Positions 22,282 to 31,100 of a DNA stretch of 32,459 nt are shown piece after piece. Made by a program: the position numbers and the translations under genes. This stretch comes from Streptomyces ipomoeae 91-03 (GTDB taxonomy: Bacteria; Actinomycetota; Actinomycetes; Streptomycetales; Streptomycetaceae), in contig NZ_AEJC01000572.1 in the NCBI RefSeq assembly GCF_000317595.1, forward strand, positions 1-32,459. Reading direction: 5' to 3'. The stretch's first letter is position 1, and every line of letters begins with the position of its first letter. The notes beneath the pieces are model-generated. The model saw only the letters and a list, made by a program, of their open reading frames with translations. It did no database searches and had not been told where the DNA came from.

Positions 22282-23559
22282 ATGGACTGGACGAGGCGAG
22301 CGACAGGAGCGGTTCGACGTCACGGTGCGGCCGTACTGGGGGCGGTACGGCGGGTGTGGTCGGGGCCGGGGCGGGAGCGGGATCTGGCGGTGCAGGCCGG
22401 CAAGGCCGCGCTGGCCGCGTGCGTGGCGTGGGCGGTGGCGGGCTGGTGGCTGCGGGCTCCGATGGCGTTCGTCGCGCCCTGGGTGGCGATCGTGCTGGTG
22501 GAGTCGACGGTGTACCGGTCGTTCGCCCATGGTCTGCAACAGCTGGCCGCCTTCGCGGTGGGCACGGTGGCGGCGACGGCCGGCGCCCTGGCGTTGGACG
22601 GCACGATGGCCGCCATGGCCGTGGTCCTCCCGGTGGTGCTGCTGCTCGCCCAGTGGCAGCGGTTGGGTGCCCAGGGCATCTACGCCGCGACCGGGGCGCT
22701 GTTCGTCCTCACCGGCGGGCAGGCCACGCTCGCGTCCGCCGGTGCGCGTATCGCGGAAGCGGTCTTCGGCGCGGTGGTCGGCATCGCGGTGAACGCGCTG
22801 ATCCGCCCTCCGGTGTACCTGCGCGACACCCGTGCCGCGCTGCACGAAACCGCCCGCGAGGCGCAGGCCGTCCTGGAAGCGGTGGCCGAGGGGCTGGACG
22901 GTGGCGAGTGGGATCCCCACGCGGCCGGGGAATGGCACGAACGCGCCCTGCGGCTGTCCCGCCTGGTCGACCAGGCCCGGTCGGCGATCGGCTGGAGCAG
23001 GGAGAGCATGCGGGTCAACCCGCGCGGCCGTCGCCTCCACGCCCTCTCGCCCCCCGGCCCGGCGTACGACGACGCCCTCGCCGTGCTCGACCATGTCGCC
23101 GTGCACACCGCCGGTGTCACCCGCACGGTGCTGGAGCCCGCGGAGCGCGGCGGCAGGGCGGCCCGGCCCGAGCCACGCATCACCGGCTCGTACGCGGACT
23201 TCCTCCGGCACACCGCTCGCGCCATCGACCTCTACGGTCGGACCCGGTTCGCGGGAAGCGCCGACGACCGGTCGGTGGAGAGGGGTGGCGATCGGCCGGT
23301 TGAGAACGACGGTGACCGGCCCGTCGAGACCGGCGGCGGCCGACCCGTCGAGAGGGACGGCGGTCGGCCCGTCCAGAGCAGCGATGGCCGTTCCGTCGAC
23401 CGGGAGCTGGACGAAGCCGTGGTCGAGCTCCGTCGTGTGCTCGACGGACTCCACGAGAAGCTGCCCGGCACCGTACGGGACGACCCCGCCACGCTGGCGA
23501 CGCACGGCACGCTGCTGGCCCAGGCCCGTCGCCTGGCCGACCAGCTCGCCCGGGAGTGA
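22282..23559 (+). CDS. FUSC-family membrane protein (putative exporter)
   Basis: This is a 425-aa FUSC/aromatic-acid-exporter-like protein. Residues ~35-175 hold about six hydrophobic segments (AALAACVAWAVAGWWL, FVAPWVAIVLVES, LAAFAVGTVAATAGAL, MAAMAVVLPVVLLLA, GIYAATGALFVLTGG, EAVFGAVVGIAVNALI), placing it in the cytoplasmic membrane. The rest is a cytoplasmic helical domain beginning ALHETAREAQAVLEAVAEGL. Residues ~328-375 are an unusual octapeptide repeat. The ATG at 22282 starts the MDWTRRA sequence. An in-frame ATG 45 bases upstream would add a Cys-rich leader and is not preferred. No strong ribosome-binding site was seen. The likely function is efflux of organic acids, but the substrate is unknown. 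Confidence 0.8.
   Translation: MDWTRRATGAVRRHGAAVLGAVRRVWSGPGRERDLAVQAGKAALAACVAWAVAGWWLRAPMAFVAPWVAIVLVESTVYRSFAHGLQQLAAFAVGTVAATAGALALDGTMAAMAVVLPVVLLLAQWQRLGAQGIYAATGALFVLTGGQATLASAGARIAEAVFGAVVGIAVNALIRPPVYLRDTRAALHETAREAQAVLEAVAEGLDGGEWDPHAAGEWHERALRLSRLVDQARSAIGWSRESMRVNPRGRRLHALSPPGPAYDDALAVLDHVAVHTAGVTRTVLEPAERGGRAARPEPRITGSYADFLRHTARAIDLYGRTRFAGSADDRSVERGGDRPVENDGDRPVETGGGRPVERDGGRPVQSSDGRSVDRELDEAVVELRRVLDGLHEKLPGTVRDDPATLATHGTLLAQARRLADQLARE
23263..23406 (+). repeat. Six in-frame 24-bp repeats inside the FUSC gene
   Basis: Six consecutive 8-residue units follow the pattern [DG]-[DG]-R-[PS]-V-[EQD]-x-x (for example GDRPVEND and GGRPVERD) over residues ~328-375. At DNA level the copies have diverged, so the repeat has been kept at protein level or is old. 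It forms a charged linker in the cytoplasmic part of the protein. Confidence 0.8.
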
Positions 23560-23622
23560 GGCCGACCGCACGCGGCGCACGTACAAGCCGCGCGCGTGCC
23601 CCCGACACACACGCGCGACCGG

Positions 23623-25068
23623 TCAGGCAGCCGTGCTCAGTGCCTCTCGCTCCGTCACGTCGCCCGGCTTCGTCGGGATGGCCACCGGAGTCGGGGTCCG
23701 GCGGGAGCGCAGGAGGAAACCCGTGCCGATCGCGCCGGCGATGAGCAGGCCGCCGGTCACGAGGGCGCCGCGTGCTCCGGCCAGTTCCATGAGGAGGCCC
23801 AGCGCCGGCGGACCGCCGAGGCTCCACACCGTGCGGACGCTGCCCCACACACCGAGGACGCGTCCGCGCAGATGGGCGGGCGGGTCGGTCTGGAGGACGG
23901 CGGTTCCCGCGGTGTCGGAGACGGATTCCAGGACGGCCATGGGCAGGACGAGCACCAGCAGGACGGCCACCGAGGGCGACAGGCCCGCCGCGAGTTGCAG
24001 CAGCGCGCCTCCGGCCGCCAGAGTGCCCACCAGCCGGACGGAGGGCCGCCGCAGCCGGGCGCCGAGGACCGCGCCGAGGATGCCGCCGACGGCGAGCACC
24101 GTGGAGACCGTGCCGAACGCGCCCGCGCCGCCCGCGAGGGGCCCGGTGACGAGGACGGCCAGGGTCAGCCCGTAGTTGCGGCCGAAGGTCGAGCTGATCC
24201 CGGTGATTCCGGCGAGCGCGACCAGGCGGGGTCGACGCGCGAAGAAGCGCAGACCCTCGCGCACGGTCATGTCGGGAGCGGTGGTCCCCTTGCCGAGCCG
24301 GGAGCCCGCGCCCGCCCCGGCCGGGACCCCGGTATCCGCCGGCACCGCGCCGGGTGCCGGGCGCAGGAAGGGCACGACCGCGGCCACGAACAGGAACGAC
24401 AGCCCGTTGGCTCCGTAGGCGGCGGCCGTCCCCAGGAAACCGACCGTCACTCCGGCCAGGGCGGTCCCGACGAGTCGGCCGGCGCTGTGGACCAGCGCGC
24501 CGACGCCGATGGCGGAGGGGACGTCCTCAGCCGGAACGAGATCGTTGCCCAGGAGGGCGCAGGCCGGTCCGTCGACGGTGGCGATCGTGCCGGTCACGGC
24601 GGCCAGCACCAGCAGCGTCGTCATGTCGAGCCGGTCCAGTGCCACGAGCAGGGCCGTCACGAAGGCGACCATGCCGAGGAGCGCCTGGCTGACGGTGGCC
24701 GTCAGCTTGCGCGGCAAGCGGTCGACGGCCGCTCCGCCCAGGAGGCTCACGAGGAGGGCCGGAGCCGCCTGAACGGACATCGACAGCCCGGTCGCGGCGG
24801 CCGAGCCGGTGATCTGCAGGACGAGCAGGTTCTGCACCGTCAGCTGCATCCAGGTGCCGACGTTCGACACGAGGTTCGCTACGGACCACCAGCGCATGCT
24901 GCGGTACCGCAGGGACCGCCACGGCGAGCGCGACGGCGCCCGGGACGGCACGGGGGCGAGGTCAGGGGCAGGGAAACGTGCGGAAGCAGAAGACACAGTG
25001 GGATACCCGAAGGGCGAGGCGGGGGACGGACAGGTCGGTGAAACCGAGGAAGGCCGGCTGCGCTGCAC
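23623..25068 (-). CDS. MFS transporter (EntS-like exporter)
   Basis: This is a major facilitator superfamily protein of up to 481 aa with about 12 hydrophobic segments. It resembles the EntS-type exporter group: an N-terminal SVANLVSNVGTWMQLTVQNLLVLQ helix, the loop motif GGAAVDRLPRKL after the second helix, a central cytoplasmic loop and a second half starting at about ITGISSTFGRNYG. It probably expels a small metabolite by proton antiport; the substrate is unknown. Two starts are possible. The GTG at 25068 has an AGGTGG-like site and adds a Ser/Pro-rich cytoplasmic tail. The GTG at 24996 starts VSSASARF but has no visible site. The gene converges on the FUSC gene and diverges from the glycan operon. 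Confidence 0.85.
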   Translation of the reverse strand: MQRSRPSSVSPTCPSPASPFGYPTVSSASARFPAPDLAPVPSRAPSRSPWRSLRYRSMRWWSVANLVSNVGTWMQLTVQNLLVLQITGSAAATGLSMSVQAAPALLVSLLGGAAVDRLPRKLTATVSQALLGMVAFVTALLVALDRLDMTTLLVLAAVTGTIATVDGPACALLGNDLVPAEDVPSAIGVGALVHSAGRLVGTALAGVTVGFLGTAAAYGANGLSFLFVAAVVPFLRPAPGAVPADTGVPAGAGAGSRLGKGTTAPDMTVREGLRFFARRPRLVALAGITGISSTFGRNYGLTLAVLVTGPLAGGAGAFGTVSTVLAVGGILGAVLGARLRRPSVRLVGTLAAGGALLQLAAGLSPSVAVLLVLVLPMAVLESVSDTAGTAVLQTDPPAHLRGRVLGVWGSVRTVWSLGGPPALGLLMELAGARGALVTGGLLIAGAIGTGFLLRSRRTPTPVAIPTKPGDVTEREALSTAA

Positions 25069-25634
25069 GGCCGTTCCACCTGATCGTCACGGCGCGACCA
25101 TCGTGGCAGACAGGACGGCCGAGTCGACTGCGGTGCGCGCCACACCGCGGCTGCGGAGGGAGCAACTTGCCCCGGGACTGAGGCATTTGCGCAGCGAGTG
25201 CGGTTGCTCACAAACCGCTCGGAGCCCACTGAACGCACGCTCCTGCCACGCCCGTACGAGCCCCTACCAGCCCACGCCGACCCACGCCGGCCGGAAACGA
25301 GTCCGGACGAGAGCGTTGCCACAGGCCCGAGGGGCGCCCGGTGAGTCGGGTTCATATGCCGAAGACGACTTCGCCCGTCCGAGTCGCGAGCGAGCGGTGA
25401 CATGCGCACAATGAGAACCAACGTGTGAAAGCTGCTGGCACGGCACCCCGTGACAGTGCCGTCGGGAAAACGGCGGTCGGCGTGGACGTCCACGTTTCTC
25501 GGGGCCTCGCGCGGGGCCCCTTCCCACACCTGTCCTTTTACTGCCCCCACAAGCTTCCCGTGCCCCCACCGGACGGCGTGATCCCCCGTCGCTCCGCCGC
25601 CGGGGCCACCGCGAGTGCGGCCGGAGGACTTCCC
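25069..25634. promoter_or_regulatory. 566-bp divergent intergenic region before the glycan operon
   Basis: No gene was found here. It must carry promoters for both the MFS gene and the glycan operon. On the plus strand CACAAT at 25409-25414 is a possible -10. A GC-rich hairpin, GGGGCC (25501-25506) with GGCCCC (25515-25520), followed by a pyrimidine-rich stretch ending CCTTTTA lies in the presumed leader of the operon and could attenuate transcription. The in-frame extension of the epimerase gene back to 25425 is Pro-rich and does not look like protein. Confidence 0.35.
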
Positions 25635-26636
25635 ATGACTGATGCTTCCGCTTCTGTGCCGTGGCGCCGTGCCGTCGTGACGGGCGGTGCCGGGTTCCTC
25701 GGCAGTCACCTCTGCGAGCGCCTGCTGGCTTCGGGCGTCGAAGTCGACTGCGTGGACAACCTCTGCTCCGGATCACGGTCGAATGTGGCGCATCTGGAGG
25801 GCCGGGCCGGGTTCCGATTCGTCGAGTGCGACGTTTCCGCGCCCGAGTGTGCCGAGCGCCTGCCGGGGCCGTACGACCTGGTCCTGCATTTCGCGTGTCC
25901 CGCCTCGCCCGTCGACTATCTCCGGCTGCCCCTGGAGACCCTCGACGCGGGCAGTCTGGGCACCCGCGCCGTGCTGGCCGTGGCGGAGCGTGACGGGGCG
26001 CGGTTCCTGCTGGCCTCGACGTCCGAGGTGTACGGCGATCCTCTGGTGCATCCGCAGCGCGAGGACTACTGGGGCAACGTCAACCCGGTGGGTCCGCGCA
26101 GTGTGTACGACGAGTCCAAACGCTTCGCGGAGGCGCTGGTCACCGCGCATGTGCGGGTCCGTGACGCCGATGCCGGCATCGTGCGGCTGTTCAACACCTA
26201 CGGCCCGCGCATGCGCGCCCACGACGGTCGCGCCGTGCCCACGTTCGTCTGTCAGGCCCTGGCCGGTGAGCCGCTGACGGTGGCGGGGGACGGCAGCCAG
26301 ACACGGTCGCTGTGCTACGTGGACGACACGGTCGACGGAATTCTGCTGGTGGCCGCGAGTCACTCGGTGCGTCCCGTGAACATCGGCGGGACCGACGAGG
26401 TCACCGTCCGTGACATCGCACGCCGGGTGGTGGAGCTGACGGGTTCCTCCTCCCCCATCGAGTTCGTCGACCGTCCGGTCGACGACCCGCAGCGCCGCCG
26501 CCCGGACACCCGGATGGCCCGGGAGTTGCTGGGCTGGGAGCCCAAGGTGCCCTGGGAGGAAGGCATCAAGCAGACGATCGCCCACTTCGCCGCGGCACGG
26601 CCGACGCGGGACCGGGATATGACGCCGCAGGCCTGA
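25635..26636 (+). CDS. UDP-glucuronate decarboxylase-like NAD-dependent epimerase/dehydratase
   Basis: This is a 333-aa extended short-chain dehydrogenase. The NAD-binding loop TGGAGFLGSH lies at about 16-25, the catalytic motif YDESK near residue 158, and the STSEVYGDPLVHPQREDYWG stretch is characteristic of UDP-glucuronic acid decarboxylase (UDP-xylose synthase). It would convert UDP-glucuronate to UDP-xylose or act as a related 4,6-dehydratase/epimerase. Substrate assignment is from motif similarity only. The CGGAGGAC site at 25622-25628 fixes the ATG at 25635. It is the first gene of an operon of glycosyltransferases and sugar-modifying enzymes. The protein is soluble. Confidence 0.88.
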   Translation: MTDASASVPWRRAVVTGGAGFLGSHLCERLLASGVEVDCVDNLCSGSRSNVAHLEGRAGFRFVECDVSAPECAERLPGPYDLVLHFACPASPVDYLRLPLETLDAGSLGTRAVLAVAERDGARFLLASTSEVYGDPLVHPQREDYWGNVNPVGPRSVYDESKRFAEALVTAHVRVRDADAGIVRLFNTYGPRMRAHDGRAVPTFVCQALAGEPLTVAGDGSQTRSLCYVDDTVDGILLVAASHSVRPVNIGGTDEVTVRDIARRVVELTGSSSPIEFVDRPVDDPQRRRPDTRMARELLGWEPKVPWEEGIKQTIAHFAAARPTRDRDMTPQA

Positions 26637-26672
26637 GAACGTCTTCCACCTCGCCGCCAGGGAGGCACTTGT

Positions 26673-28307
26673 ATGCGTGTTCTGGGAATCAACGCCCTCT
26701 TCCACGACCCCGCCGCCGCCCTGGTCGTGGACGGCAGGATCGTCGCCGCGGCCGAGGAGGAGCGCTTCAGCCGTCGTAAGCACGGCAAGCGTCCCGTTCC
26801 CTTCTCCGCGTGGGAACTGCCCGAACTCTCCGCCCGCTGGTGCCTGGACCAGGCCGGTCTCCACCCGTCGGAGCTGGACGCGGTCGCCTACTCGTACGAT
26901 CCCGAACTCGCGCGCCCCGCCGACCAGTTGGGGCTGGACGACCCCTGGGACCAGCTGCGTCAGGAGTACGCGCGGCGGGCACCCGAGTTCCTCGCCGAGG
27001 CGCTGCCCGGGCTCGATGCGGCCAAGGTGCGCTTCGTCGCGCACCACGTCGCCCACGCCGCCTCGGCGGGCCAGGCCTCCCCGTACCCGGACTGTGCCGT
27101 GCTGGTCCTCGACGGCCGGGGCGAGTGCGGCTCGCACCTCGCGGGCCGCTACGCGAACCGGGAACTCACCGTGCTGGGCGCGCAGTCGCTGCCCGACTCG
27201 ATGGGCCTGTTCTACGAGGACCTCACCCAGCATCTCGGATTCCTGCGCAGCAGCGACGAGTTCAAGGTGATGGCGCTGGCGTCGTACGGCAGGCCGCGCT
27301 TCGTCGAGGAGTTGCGCGAGTACGTCCGTCTGGACGGCCGGGGCGGGTTCCGGGCCCATCCGGTGCCCTGGTCGTCGCTGGTGGAGCCCCGGGAGGCGGG
27401 TGCGCCGTGGACGCGGGACCACGCCGATGTGGCCGCCAGCGCCCAGGCCTGCCTGGAGGAGGTGCTGCTCGGCCTGGTGCGGTGGCTGCACGAGCGCACG
27501 GGTGAGGACGTGCTGACGCTCGCGGGCGGTGTGGCGCTCAACTGTGTGGCCAACACCCGGCTGTATCGGGAGGGACCGTTCCGCGAGGTCTGGGTGCAGC
27601 CCGCGGCCGGGGACGCGGGTACGGCCCTCGGTGCCGCGCTGCACCTCGCGTACCAGAAGGAGACGGTGGAGGCCATGCCGACCGCCGCCCTGGGGCGCGG
27701 CTGGAGCGACGCCGAACTGCGCGACTGGCTGGAACGCGCGGCCGTGCCCTACGAGGAGCCCGACGACATCGCCGAGACCGTGGCCGAGGAACTGGCCCGG
27801 GACGGGATCGTGGCCTGGTTCCAGGGGCGCAGCGAGTACGGTCCGCGTGCCCTCGGCCACCGTTCGCTGCTGGCCCATCCGGGCCGGTCCGCGAACCTGG
27901 AGCGCCTCAACGCGGTGAAGGGACGGGAGGAGTTCCGTCCCGTCGCGCCCATGGTGCTGGCGGAACGGGCCGGGGAGCTCTTCGACGGGCCCCTGCCCAG
28001 CCCCTACATGCTGTTCGTGCACGATGTCGCCGCCGAGTGGCGGGAGCGCGTCCCGGCCGTCGTCCACGTGGACGGCACGGCCCGCATCCAGACCGTCGAC
28101 CGGGGCGCGGAGCCGCTGGTGGCGCGGATGATCGACGGCTTCGAGCGCCGGACGGGACTGCCCGTGGTGGTCAACACCAGCCTGAACACCGCCGGCCGGC
28201 CGATGGTCGACGACCCTCGGGACGCCCTGGAGTGCTTCGGGTCGGCGCCGGTGGACCTGCTCGCCCTCGGGCCGTTCGCCGTCCGGCGGAAGAAGGTGTT
28301 CGCATGA
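26673..28307 (+). CDS. NodU/CmcH-type carbamoyltransferase
   Basis: This 544-aa enzyme transfers the carbamoyl group of carbamoyl phosphate, via a carbamoyl-adenylate, to a hydroxyl, typically of a sugar or antibiotic. The N-terminal ASKHA-type (Kae1-like) domain begins GINALFHDPAAALVVDG, with EEERFSRRKH and the metal-binding H-x-x-x-H of FVAHHVAHAASAG. The GGVALNCVANTRL loop follows. The C-terminal YrdC-like portion carries GRSEYGPRALGHRSLLAHPG and VVNTSLNTAGRP. All these are family hallmarks and the length is typical. The ATG is preceded by AGGGAGG. Its stop overlaps the next gene's ATG. In this operon it most likely decorates a surface glycan or glycolipid. Confidence 0.92.
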   Translation: MRVLGINALFHDPAAALVVDGRIVAAAEEERFSRRKHGKRPVPFSAWELPELSARWCLDQAGLHPSELDAVAYSYDPELARPADQLGLDDPWDQLRQEYARRAPEFLAEALPGLDAAKVRFVAHHVAHAASAGQASPYPDCAVLVLDGRGECGSHLAGRYANRELTVLGAQSLPDSMGLFYEDLTQHLGFLRSSDEFKVMALASYGRPRFVEELREYVRLDGRGGFRAHPVPWSSLVEPREAGAPWTRDHADVAASAQACLEEVLLGLVRWLHERTGEDVLTLAGGVALNCVANTRLYREGPFREVWVQPAAGDAGTALGAALHLAYQKETVEAMPTAALGRGWSDAELRDWLERAAVPYEEPDDIAETVAEELARDGIVAWFQGRSEYGPRALGHRSLLAHPGRSANLERLNAVKGREEFRPVAPMVLAERAGELFDGPLPSPYMLFVHDVAAEWRERVPAVVHVDGTARIQTVDRGAEPLVARMIDGFERRTGLPVVVNTSLNTAGRPMVDDPRDALECFGSAPVDLLALGPFAVRRKKVFA

Positions 28308-29410
28308 CGGACAGGCCCGTGGTGTCGGACGCCGGAGGCGTGCCCGGCACCGCACCCGCGTACTCGGTCGTGATCCCGACGATCGGGCGGCTCTGTCTCA
28401 CCGGCTGTCTGCGGGCGCTCGGCGCGGCCACGGGTCATCCGCCCGAGGCGGTCGTCGTGGTCGACGACCGCCCGGGCGCCGCCGGGCCGCTGCCGCTGGA
28501 GGCGGCCGGGGTCCTGCGCGACCGGGTCCGCACCCTGAGCACCGGCGGGCGGGGCCCGGCAGCCGCCCGCAACACCGGCTGGCGTACGGTCACCACGCCG
28601 TGGACCGTCTTCCTCGACGACGACGTCCAGGTACTGCCGGACTGGTCGCGCCGCCTCGCCGACGACCTCTCGGCGGCCGACGCGGACACCGGTGGCGTCC
28701 AGGGCCGGCTGACCGTGCCCCTGCCCGGGGACCGCAGGCCCACGGACTGGGAGCGGGGCACGGCCGGGCTGGAGGACGCCGCGTGGGCCACGGCCGACAT
28801 GGCCTACCGGACGGCCGCGCTGGCGGAGGTCCAAGGGTTCGACGAGAGGTTCCGGCGGGCCTTCCGGGAGGACGCCGACCTGGCGCTGCGCGTGCTGCGG
28901 GCCGGCTGGGCGCTGCGGCGCGGCCGACGCGTCACCCGGCACCCGGTCCGCCCGGCCGACCGCTGGGTGTCGGTACGGGCGCAGCGGGGCAACGCGGACG
29001 ACGTCCTGATGACCCGGCTGCACGGCCGCGACTGGTGGTCCCGTGCCGAGGCGCCCCGTGGACGGCTCCCCCGGCACCTGGTGGTGACCGCCGCCGCGCT
29101 CGCCGCCTGCGTCTGCGCGGCGACCGGCCGACGGCGCGCCGCCGCCGTCGCCGGGGCCGTGTGGGCCCTGGGCACGGCCGAGTTCGCCCTGGCCCGTATC
29201 CGGCCGGGCCCGCGCACCCCGGACGAGATCGCCACCATGGCGGTCACGAGCGTGGTCATCCCGCCGCTCGCGGTCCACCACTGGCTGGACGGCCTGGTAC
29301 GGCATCGCGGAGCCGCCCCGCCGCGAGCCCTTCGGCGGCCCGTCGCGTCACGGGCGCGAGCGCGGCGAACGGCCGTCGCCCGGACCACACCGTCAGGGAG
29401 CACGCCATGA
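28304..29410 (+). CDS. Family 2 glycosyltransferase
   Basis: This 368-aa inverting glycosyltransferase has the GT-A fold. VVIPTIGR at about residue 22 begins the nucleotide-binding domain. The metal-binding acidic motif is FLDDDVQV at about 104-111, and GFDERFRRAFREDADLALRVLRAGW carries the catalytic-base region. The last ~100 residues contain three weakly hydrophobic segments (VVTAAALAACVCAA, AAAVAGAVWALGTAEFAL, MAVTSVVIPPLAV), suggesting association with the membrane. Donor and acceptor are unknown. It starts inside the carbamoyltransferase stop (ATGA) and ends inside the HAD gene's start (ATGA). Confidence 0.9.
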   Translation: MTDRPVVSDAGGVPGTAPAYSVVIPTIGRLCLTGCLRALGAATGHPPEAVVVVDDRPGAAGPLPLEAAGVLRDRVRTLSTGGRGPAAARNTGWRTVTTPWTVFLDDDVQVLPDWSRRLADDLSAADADTGGVQGRLTVPLPGDRRPTDWERGTAGLEDAAWATADMAYRTAALAEVQGFDERFRRAFREDADLALRVLRAGWALRRGRRVTRHPVRPADRWVSVRAQRGNADDVLMTRLHGRDWWSRAEAPRGRLPRHLVVTAAALAACVCAATGRRRAAAVAGAVWALGTAEFALARIRPGPRTPDEIATMAVTSVVIPPLAVHHWLDGLVRHRGAAPPRALRRPVASRARARRTAVARTTPSGSTP

Positions 29411-30096
29411 ACCGACACGCCCTGGGCCACGCGGTCGGGGAACCCGACGCGAGCCGACCCACCCCGAGCCCCACAGCCCAGGAACCCAACACGAGCCGAC
29501 CCACCCCGGGCCTCCTGCCCCGGCGCCCCACGCGCAAGGCCGCCACCGCACTCCGCCCGGCGCCCGTCATGGCCGCCGTTCTCTTCGACCGTGACGGCAC
29601 CCTCGTCGAGGACGTCCCCTACAACGGCGACCCCGAGTTGGTGTGCCCGGTGCCCGGTGCGCGGCGGGCGCTGGAGCTGCTGCGTGCCGAGGGCATCGCG
29701 ACCGGTGTGGTCAGCAACCAGTCGGGGATCGGCCGGGGACTGCTCACGGACGCCGACGTGCGCGGCGTCAACGCCCGGGCGGACGCCCTGCTCGGGGGCC
29801 TCGGCACCTGGGTGTACTGCCCGCATCTCCCCGAGGCCGGCTGCGTCTGTCGCAAGCCCCGGCCCGGGCTGGTGCTGGAGGCGGCCCGGCGGCTGGGCGT
29901 GGCGCCCCGGGACTGTGTGGTGATCGGCGACATCGGGGCCGACCTGGAGGCCGCCCGTGCCGCGGGCGCCCGGGGCGTGCTCGTCCCCACGGCCGCGACC
30001 CGGCGGGCGGAGGTCGAGGCGGCTCCCCGTACCGCCCCCGATCTGCTCACCGCGGTGCGAGCGCTGCTGGTGGAGGCGCGAGGAGGGCGGTCGTGA
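29407..30096 (+). CDS. HAD-superfamily phosphatase, GmhB-like (heptose-bisphosphate phosphatase)
   Basis: This is a 229-aa HAD hydrolase. FDRDGTLVEDVPYNG (about 60-74) is motif I with both aspartates. VVSNQSGIGRG is motif II. The CPHLPEAGCVCRKP stretch is the zinc-binding loop (C, H, C, C) that marks the GmhB/HisB-phosphatase subgroup, and GDIGADLEAA is the final acidic motif. In that subgroup the enzyme removes a phosphate from heptose 1,7-bisphosphate or histidinol phosphate; the glycan context favours heptose. The first ~54 residues are a Pro/Thr/Arg-rich extension with an imperfect direct repeat. An in-frame ATG at 29569 (MAAVLFDRDG) is a possible alternative start, but ATGA coupling at 29407 supports the long form. 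Confidence 0.85.
   Translation: MNRHALGHAVGEPDASRPTPSPTAQEPNTSRPTPGLLPRRPTRKAATALRPAPVMAAVLFDRDGTLVEDVPYNGDPELVCPVPGARRALELLRAEGIATGVVSNQSGIGRGLLTDADVRGVNARADALLGGLGTWVYCPHLPEAGCVCRKPRPGLVLEAARRLGVAPRDCVVIGDIGADLEAARAAGARGVLVPTAATRRAEVEAAPRTAPDLLTAVRALLVEARGGRS
29439..29511 (+). repeat. Imperfect 42-bp-period direct repeat in the HAD gene's N-terminal extension
   Basis: A segment near 29439-29469 recurs at 29481-29511, encoding EPDASRPTPSP and EPNTSRPTPGL, 14 residues apart. It lies in a low-complexity region that the phosphatase fold does not need. Confidence 0.6.
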
Positions 30097-31100
30097 AGGC
30101 TCTTGTCGTGCGGCTCGACAGTTTCGGCGACGTGCTGCTCGCCGGGCCCGCCGTGCGGGCGGTCGCCGCGCACAGCTCCCGGGTGACGATGCTCTGCGGC
30201 CCGCTCGGCGAGCCCGCCGCCCGGCTGCTGCCCGATGTGGACGAGGTGATCGTGTGGGCGGCGCCGTGGGAGGGCGTGTCTCCGCCGGACGTCGACGACG
30301 CGGACGTCGGCGCTCTGGTGGAGCGGCTGCGGGCGGAGGCGTTCGACGTCGCCCTGATCCTCACGTCGTTCCACCAGAGCCCCCTGCCCACGGCCCTGTT
30401 GCTGCGGCTGGCCGGGGTCGGCCGGATCGGCGCGGACAGCGTCGACCACCCCGGCCGCCTCCTCGACGTACGGCATCGGCGGCTGCCCGGTCGGCACGAG
30501 GTCGAGGCCGCGCTCGACACGGCCGCCGCGATGGGCTTCCTGCCGCGTGCCGGGGACGACGGCCGGCTGCGGGTCGTGCCGCCGCCGGACACCATCTCCC
30601 TGACGGGGAACGGCCCGTACGTCGTCGTGCATCCGGGCGCCAGCGCACCGGCCCGGGCCTGGAGTCCGGACCGCTGCGCCGAGGCCGTGGCGTTGCTCAC
30701 CGACGCGGGTCACCGGGTCGTCGTCACCGGGGGCCCCGGCGAGGCGGACCTCACCCGGTGGGTCAGCGGCGACTTGGCGGTGGACCTCGGTGGCAGGACC
30801 CCTCCGCTCATCCTGGCGGGAGTGCTGCGCACCGCCGATGTGGTGGTGGTCGGCAACACCGGCCCCGCCCATCTGGCGGCGGCCGTCGGGACTCCGGTGG
30901 TGTCGCTGTTCGCTCCCGTCGTCCCGGCGGAGCGGTGGGCGCCGTACGGCGTGCCGAGTGTGCTGCTCGGCGACCAGAACGCACCGTGCGCGGACAGCAG
31001 GGCCCGGCAGTGTCCTGTGCCGGGTCATCCGTGCCTCGACGAGGTCACGGGCCTCGACGTGGTGCGAGCGGTGCGGAAACTCCTTCAGGAGAGCGCATGA
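30093..31100 (+). CDS. Family 9 glycosyltransferase (ADP-heptosyltransferase-like)
   Basis: This is a 335-aa GT-B enzyme of family 9. The N-terminus VRLDSFGDVLLAGPAVRAV matches the heptosyltransferase start (R-x-D-x-x-G-D). VVVHPGASAPARAWSPDR (about 180-198) and VVGNTGPAHLAAAVGTPVVSLF (about 250-271) form the donor-binding site, including the D/N-T-G-P-x-H motif. In Gram-negative bacteria these enzymes add heptose to LPS, which Streptomyces lacks, so another acceptor is implied. The GTG at 30093 overlaps the HAD stop (GTGA) and has AGGAGG at 30081-30086. The adjacent GmhB-like phosphatase fits supply of an activated heptose. Confidence 0.9.
   Translation: MKALVVRLDSFGDVLLAGPAVRAVAAHSSRVTMLCGPLGEPAARLLPDVDEVIVWAAPWEGVSPPDVDDADVGALVERLRAEAFDVALILTSFHQSPLPTALLLRLAGVGRIGADSVDHPGRLLDVRHRRLPGRHEVEAALDTAAAMGFLPRAGDDGRLRVVPPPDTISLTGNGPYVVVHPGASAPARAWSPDRCAEAVALLTDAGHRVVVTGGPGEADLTRWVSGDLAVDLGGRTPPLILAGVLRTADVVVVGNTGPAHLAAAVGTPVVSLFAPVVPAERWAPYGVPSVLLGDQNAPCADSRARQCPVPGHPCLDEVTGLDVVRAVRKLLQESA

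Noticed and set aside
25425..25634. N-terminal extension of the UDP-glucuronate decarboxylase-like gene by 70 codons
   Set aside because: The extension is Pro/Gly-rich and unrelated to the fold; a strong ribosome-binding site precedes the ATG at 25635.
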